Of a stretch of DNA of 7,026 nt, positions 6,079-7,026 are shown piece after piece; within the stretch, counting starts at the first letter, position 1; each line of letters begins with the position of its first letter. The notes below the pieces were generated by a model, which searched no databases, was not told the origin of the DNA, and worked only from the letters and a program-made list of their open reading frames with translations. Origin of the DNA: Christensenella sp. UBA7707 (GTDB taxonomy: Bacteria > Bacillota > Clostridia > Christensenellales > CAG-138); the NCBI GenBank assembly GCA_002482435.1, contig DLFZ01000134.1, positions 2,920 to 9,945 on the forward strand. The letters run 5' to 3'. The translations under genes and the position numbers were made by a program.

Positions 6079-6546
6079 TTATGCTTTGCCCTCATCCACA
6101 ATACCTTCCTGCTCATGCGCTTTCTTTTTGAGGGCAATGTCGTTGGTATCGATGGTGTTACGAAATACAAAATATTTATCGTACAAAAACTCGGTTACGA
6201 GGTTAAGTGCCATGCTCATGCCCGTAACAAGGTATTCGTTCCATCGAAGCGTTTCAACAAGATGATTGCCAAGAAGCGTGGTAACGGGCGTAAACACGCA
6301 GTAATAGGCAAATACCTTCAGCATTGCCACGGGCACATTGCTAGCCGATTGAAAGGTGTAGCGCCTGTTGAGCGTAAAATTCCAAAGCACCGACAAAACA
6401 AGCGCGGTTAGGTAGCCAAACCAGTAAGGCAAATACAGAAGTTCGTTGAACAGCGTAAAGCTGACGAGTTCTATAATGCCCGCGCTCGCAGAAAACAACA
6501 CGAATTTTAAAGTTCTGAAAAACTCCTTATGCCTTTTTGCTTCCAT
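6079..6546 (-). CDS. GtrA-family four-helix membrane protein
   Basis: A 155-residue polytopic protein with four likely membrane helices near residues 13-34, 41-59, 75-95 and 105-120, the topology and size of the GtrA family. Typical family segments are WNFTLNRRYTFQS (55-67) after helix 2 and LNLVTEFLYDKYFVFR (114-129) after helix 4. GtrA-like proteins are linked to moving lipid-linked sugars across the membrane or to cell-surface polysaccharide synthesis; the exact reaction is not settled. A charged cytosolic tail (130-155, rich in K, E and D) extends past the conserved core. The ATG at 6546 is chosen because GGAGG (6556-6552) lies 5 nt upstream; a longer in-frame reading from 6591 would overlap the preceding gene by more than 40 nt and lose this site. 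It begins 1 nt after the upstream stop, so the two genes are one translational unit. The glycan it serves cannot be told from the window. Confidence 0.92.
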   Translation of the reverse strand: MEAKRHKEFFRTLKFVLFSASAGIIELVSFTLFNELLYLPYWFGYLTALVLSVLWNFTLNRRYTFQSASNVPVAMLKVFAYYCVFTPVTTLLGNHLVETLRWNEYLVTGMSMALNLVTEFLYDKYFVFRNTIDTNDIALKKKAHEQEGIVDEGKA

Positions 6547-6547
6547 G

Positions 6548-7026
6548 TCAGCCTCCGATTTTTTTCGAGTATTTCTTCTTATATACCACACGCATCAGTA
6601 CTGTGTCGAGAGGGGAAAGCGCAGCGGAAACATGAAGTGCCTGCGTATGGAGAAAACCAACGCACGCTTTTTCAACAAGCAGCAAAAGCGCGTCGCAATC
6701 CCCTTTCGTATTGGCACGGCAAATTGCGCCAAGCCCTTCGGCAAGCACAGCGCTTTTGGTACATAAAGCCGCTTTGATCGCCTCCGGCTCCGCTTTTACA
6801 ACAGTAAGCTTAGCGCCAATCATCTGTGCCATATCGTCGAGCTGCGCGCGGTAGGCTCTTTTTGATTGTGCCGCTTTGAAAACGGCAGGCGCGGCAGTAC
6901 AGGCGACATACGTAAACTCACCGCGCATTTTTTCCGTTAGTTCTGTGAGCCTATTGTCAAACGCCACGGGCTCCTGCGGCAAACCGCGGCACGCGCGCTT
7001 ACATGCGCTTTCAAGAAGCCTTGCCT
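6548..7026 (-). CDS. Probable class II aldolase/adducin-like protein, C-terminal part (partial, 5' end off right edge)
   Basis: The frame is open from the right edge to the TGA at 6550-6548, giving 158 residues with no internal stop and no convincing internal start, so the N-terminus lies outside the window. The fragment is soluble, alanine-rich and cysteine-containing. The features I recognise are a RAQLDDMAQMIGAKLTVV stretch, a SAVLAEGLGAICRANTKGD segment resembling the 'vl...hGa...g.t..eA' strand-turn of class II aldolases, a following VEKAC helix, and a C-terminal LMRVVYKKKYSKK tail. I recall such endings in clostridial class II aldolase-like proteins, but this is from memory of family resemblance and not a computed match. 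The metal-binding histidines of class II aldolases are not visible here; they may be upstream, or this may be a non-catalytic second domain. It ends 1 nt before gtrA and carries that gene's ribosome-binding site. The gene is clearly real; the function is tentative. Confidence 0.55.
   Translation of the reverse strand, partial: ARLLESACKRACRGLPQEPVAFDNRLTELTEKMRGEFTYVACTAAPAVFKAAQSKRAYRAQLDDMAQMIGAKLTVVKAEPEAIKAALCTKSAVLAEGLGAICRANTKGDCDALLLLVEKACVGFLHTQALHVSAALSPLDTVLMRVVYKKKYSKKIGG
6552..6556 (-). promoter_or_regulatory. gtrA ribosome-binding site inside the upstream gene
   Basis: GGAGG on the minus strand forms part of the last glycine codons of the upstream gene, just before its TGA (6550-6548), and sits 5 nt before the gtrA ATG (6546). 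Stop and start are separated by a single C, an arrangement typical of translational coupling. Confidence 0.85.

Noticed and set aside
6034..6411. Plus-strand frames opposite gtrA (125 and 77 codons)
   Set aside because: They are shadows of the GtrA-family gene, which has a clear family signature and four helices.
6548..6982. A complete 144-codon gene beginning at a TTG at 6982
   Set aside because: The frame stays open past this TTG to the window edge and no ribosome-binding site precedes it, so the sequence is better read as the end of a longer gene.

Overview
The window looks like ordinary chromosome of a Gram-positive, probably clostridial (Firmicutes) bacterium. The grounds are strong AAAGGAG/GGAGG ribosome-binding sites, a TTG start, balanced base composition, rho-independent terminators, and the family content: a MoxR/DUF58/transglutaminase cluster, a CLC antiporter with a TrkA-C tail, and a GtrA-family protein. 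The organism call is inference; there is no rRNA or marker gene. I see no tRNA, CRISPR array, insertion sequence or phage gene.

Region 1 (2-2902, minus strand) is a compact operon read right to left: a MoxR-type AAA+ ATPase, a DUF58 protein, and the membrane-embedded N-terminal part of a TgpA-like transglutaminase that runs off the left edge. The first two overlap by ATGA and the third starts 4 nt after the second stops, so the three are probably co-transcribed and translationally coupled. This is a well-known but poorly understood envelope-associated gene set.

Region 2 (2903-3170) is a 268-nt divergent intergenic region. It holds a good -10 box for the rightward gene, a dyad centred on that box, a weaker candidate promoter for the moxR operon, and a short palindrome between the two.

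Region 3 (3171-4730, plus strand) is the only rightward gene. It encodes a CLC-type Cl-/H+ antiporter with the gating and proton glutamates in place and a C-terminal TrkA-C (RCK-C) ligand-binding domain. It converges on region 4 at a bidirectional terminator (about 4779-4824).

Region 4 (4843-5933, minus strand) is a two-gene unit: a glyoxalase I-like metalloenzyme carrying all four expected metal ligands, followed 26 nt later by a metallo-beta-lactamase-fold hydrolase that starts at TTG. Together they resemble a glyoxalase I/II pair for methylglyoxal removal, although the hydrolase has a variant metal motif.

Region 5 (6079-7026, minus strand) is the C-terminal part of a protein that I read as class II aldolase/adducin-like, followed 1 nt later by a four-helix GtrA-family membrane protein. 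A hairpin with T-runs on both strands (about 5991-6018) separates this unit from region 4.

No stretch longer than 300 bases lacks a gene. I did not find an obviously new system. The items most worth a second look are the CLC-TrkA-C fusion with its promoter dyad, the glyoxalase-like pair, and the aldolase-GtrA coupling.
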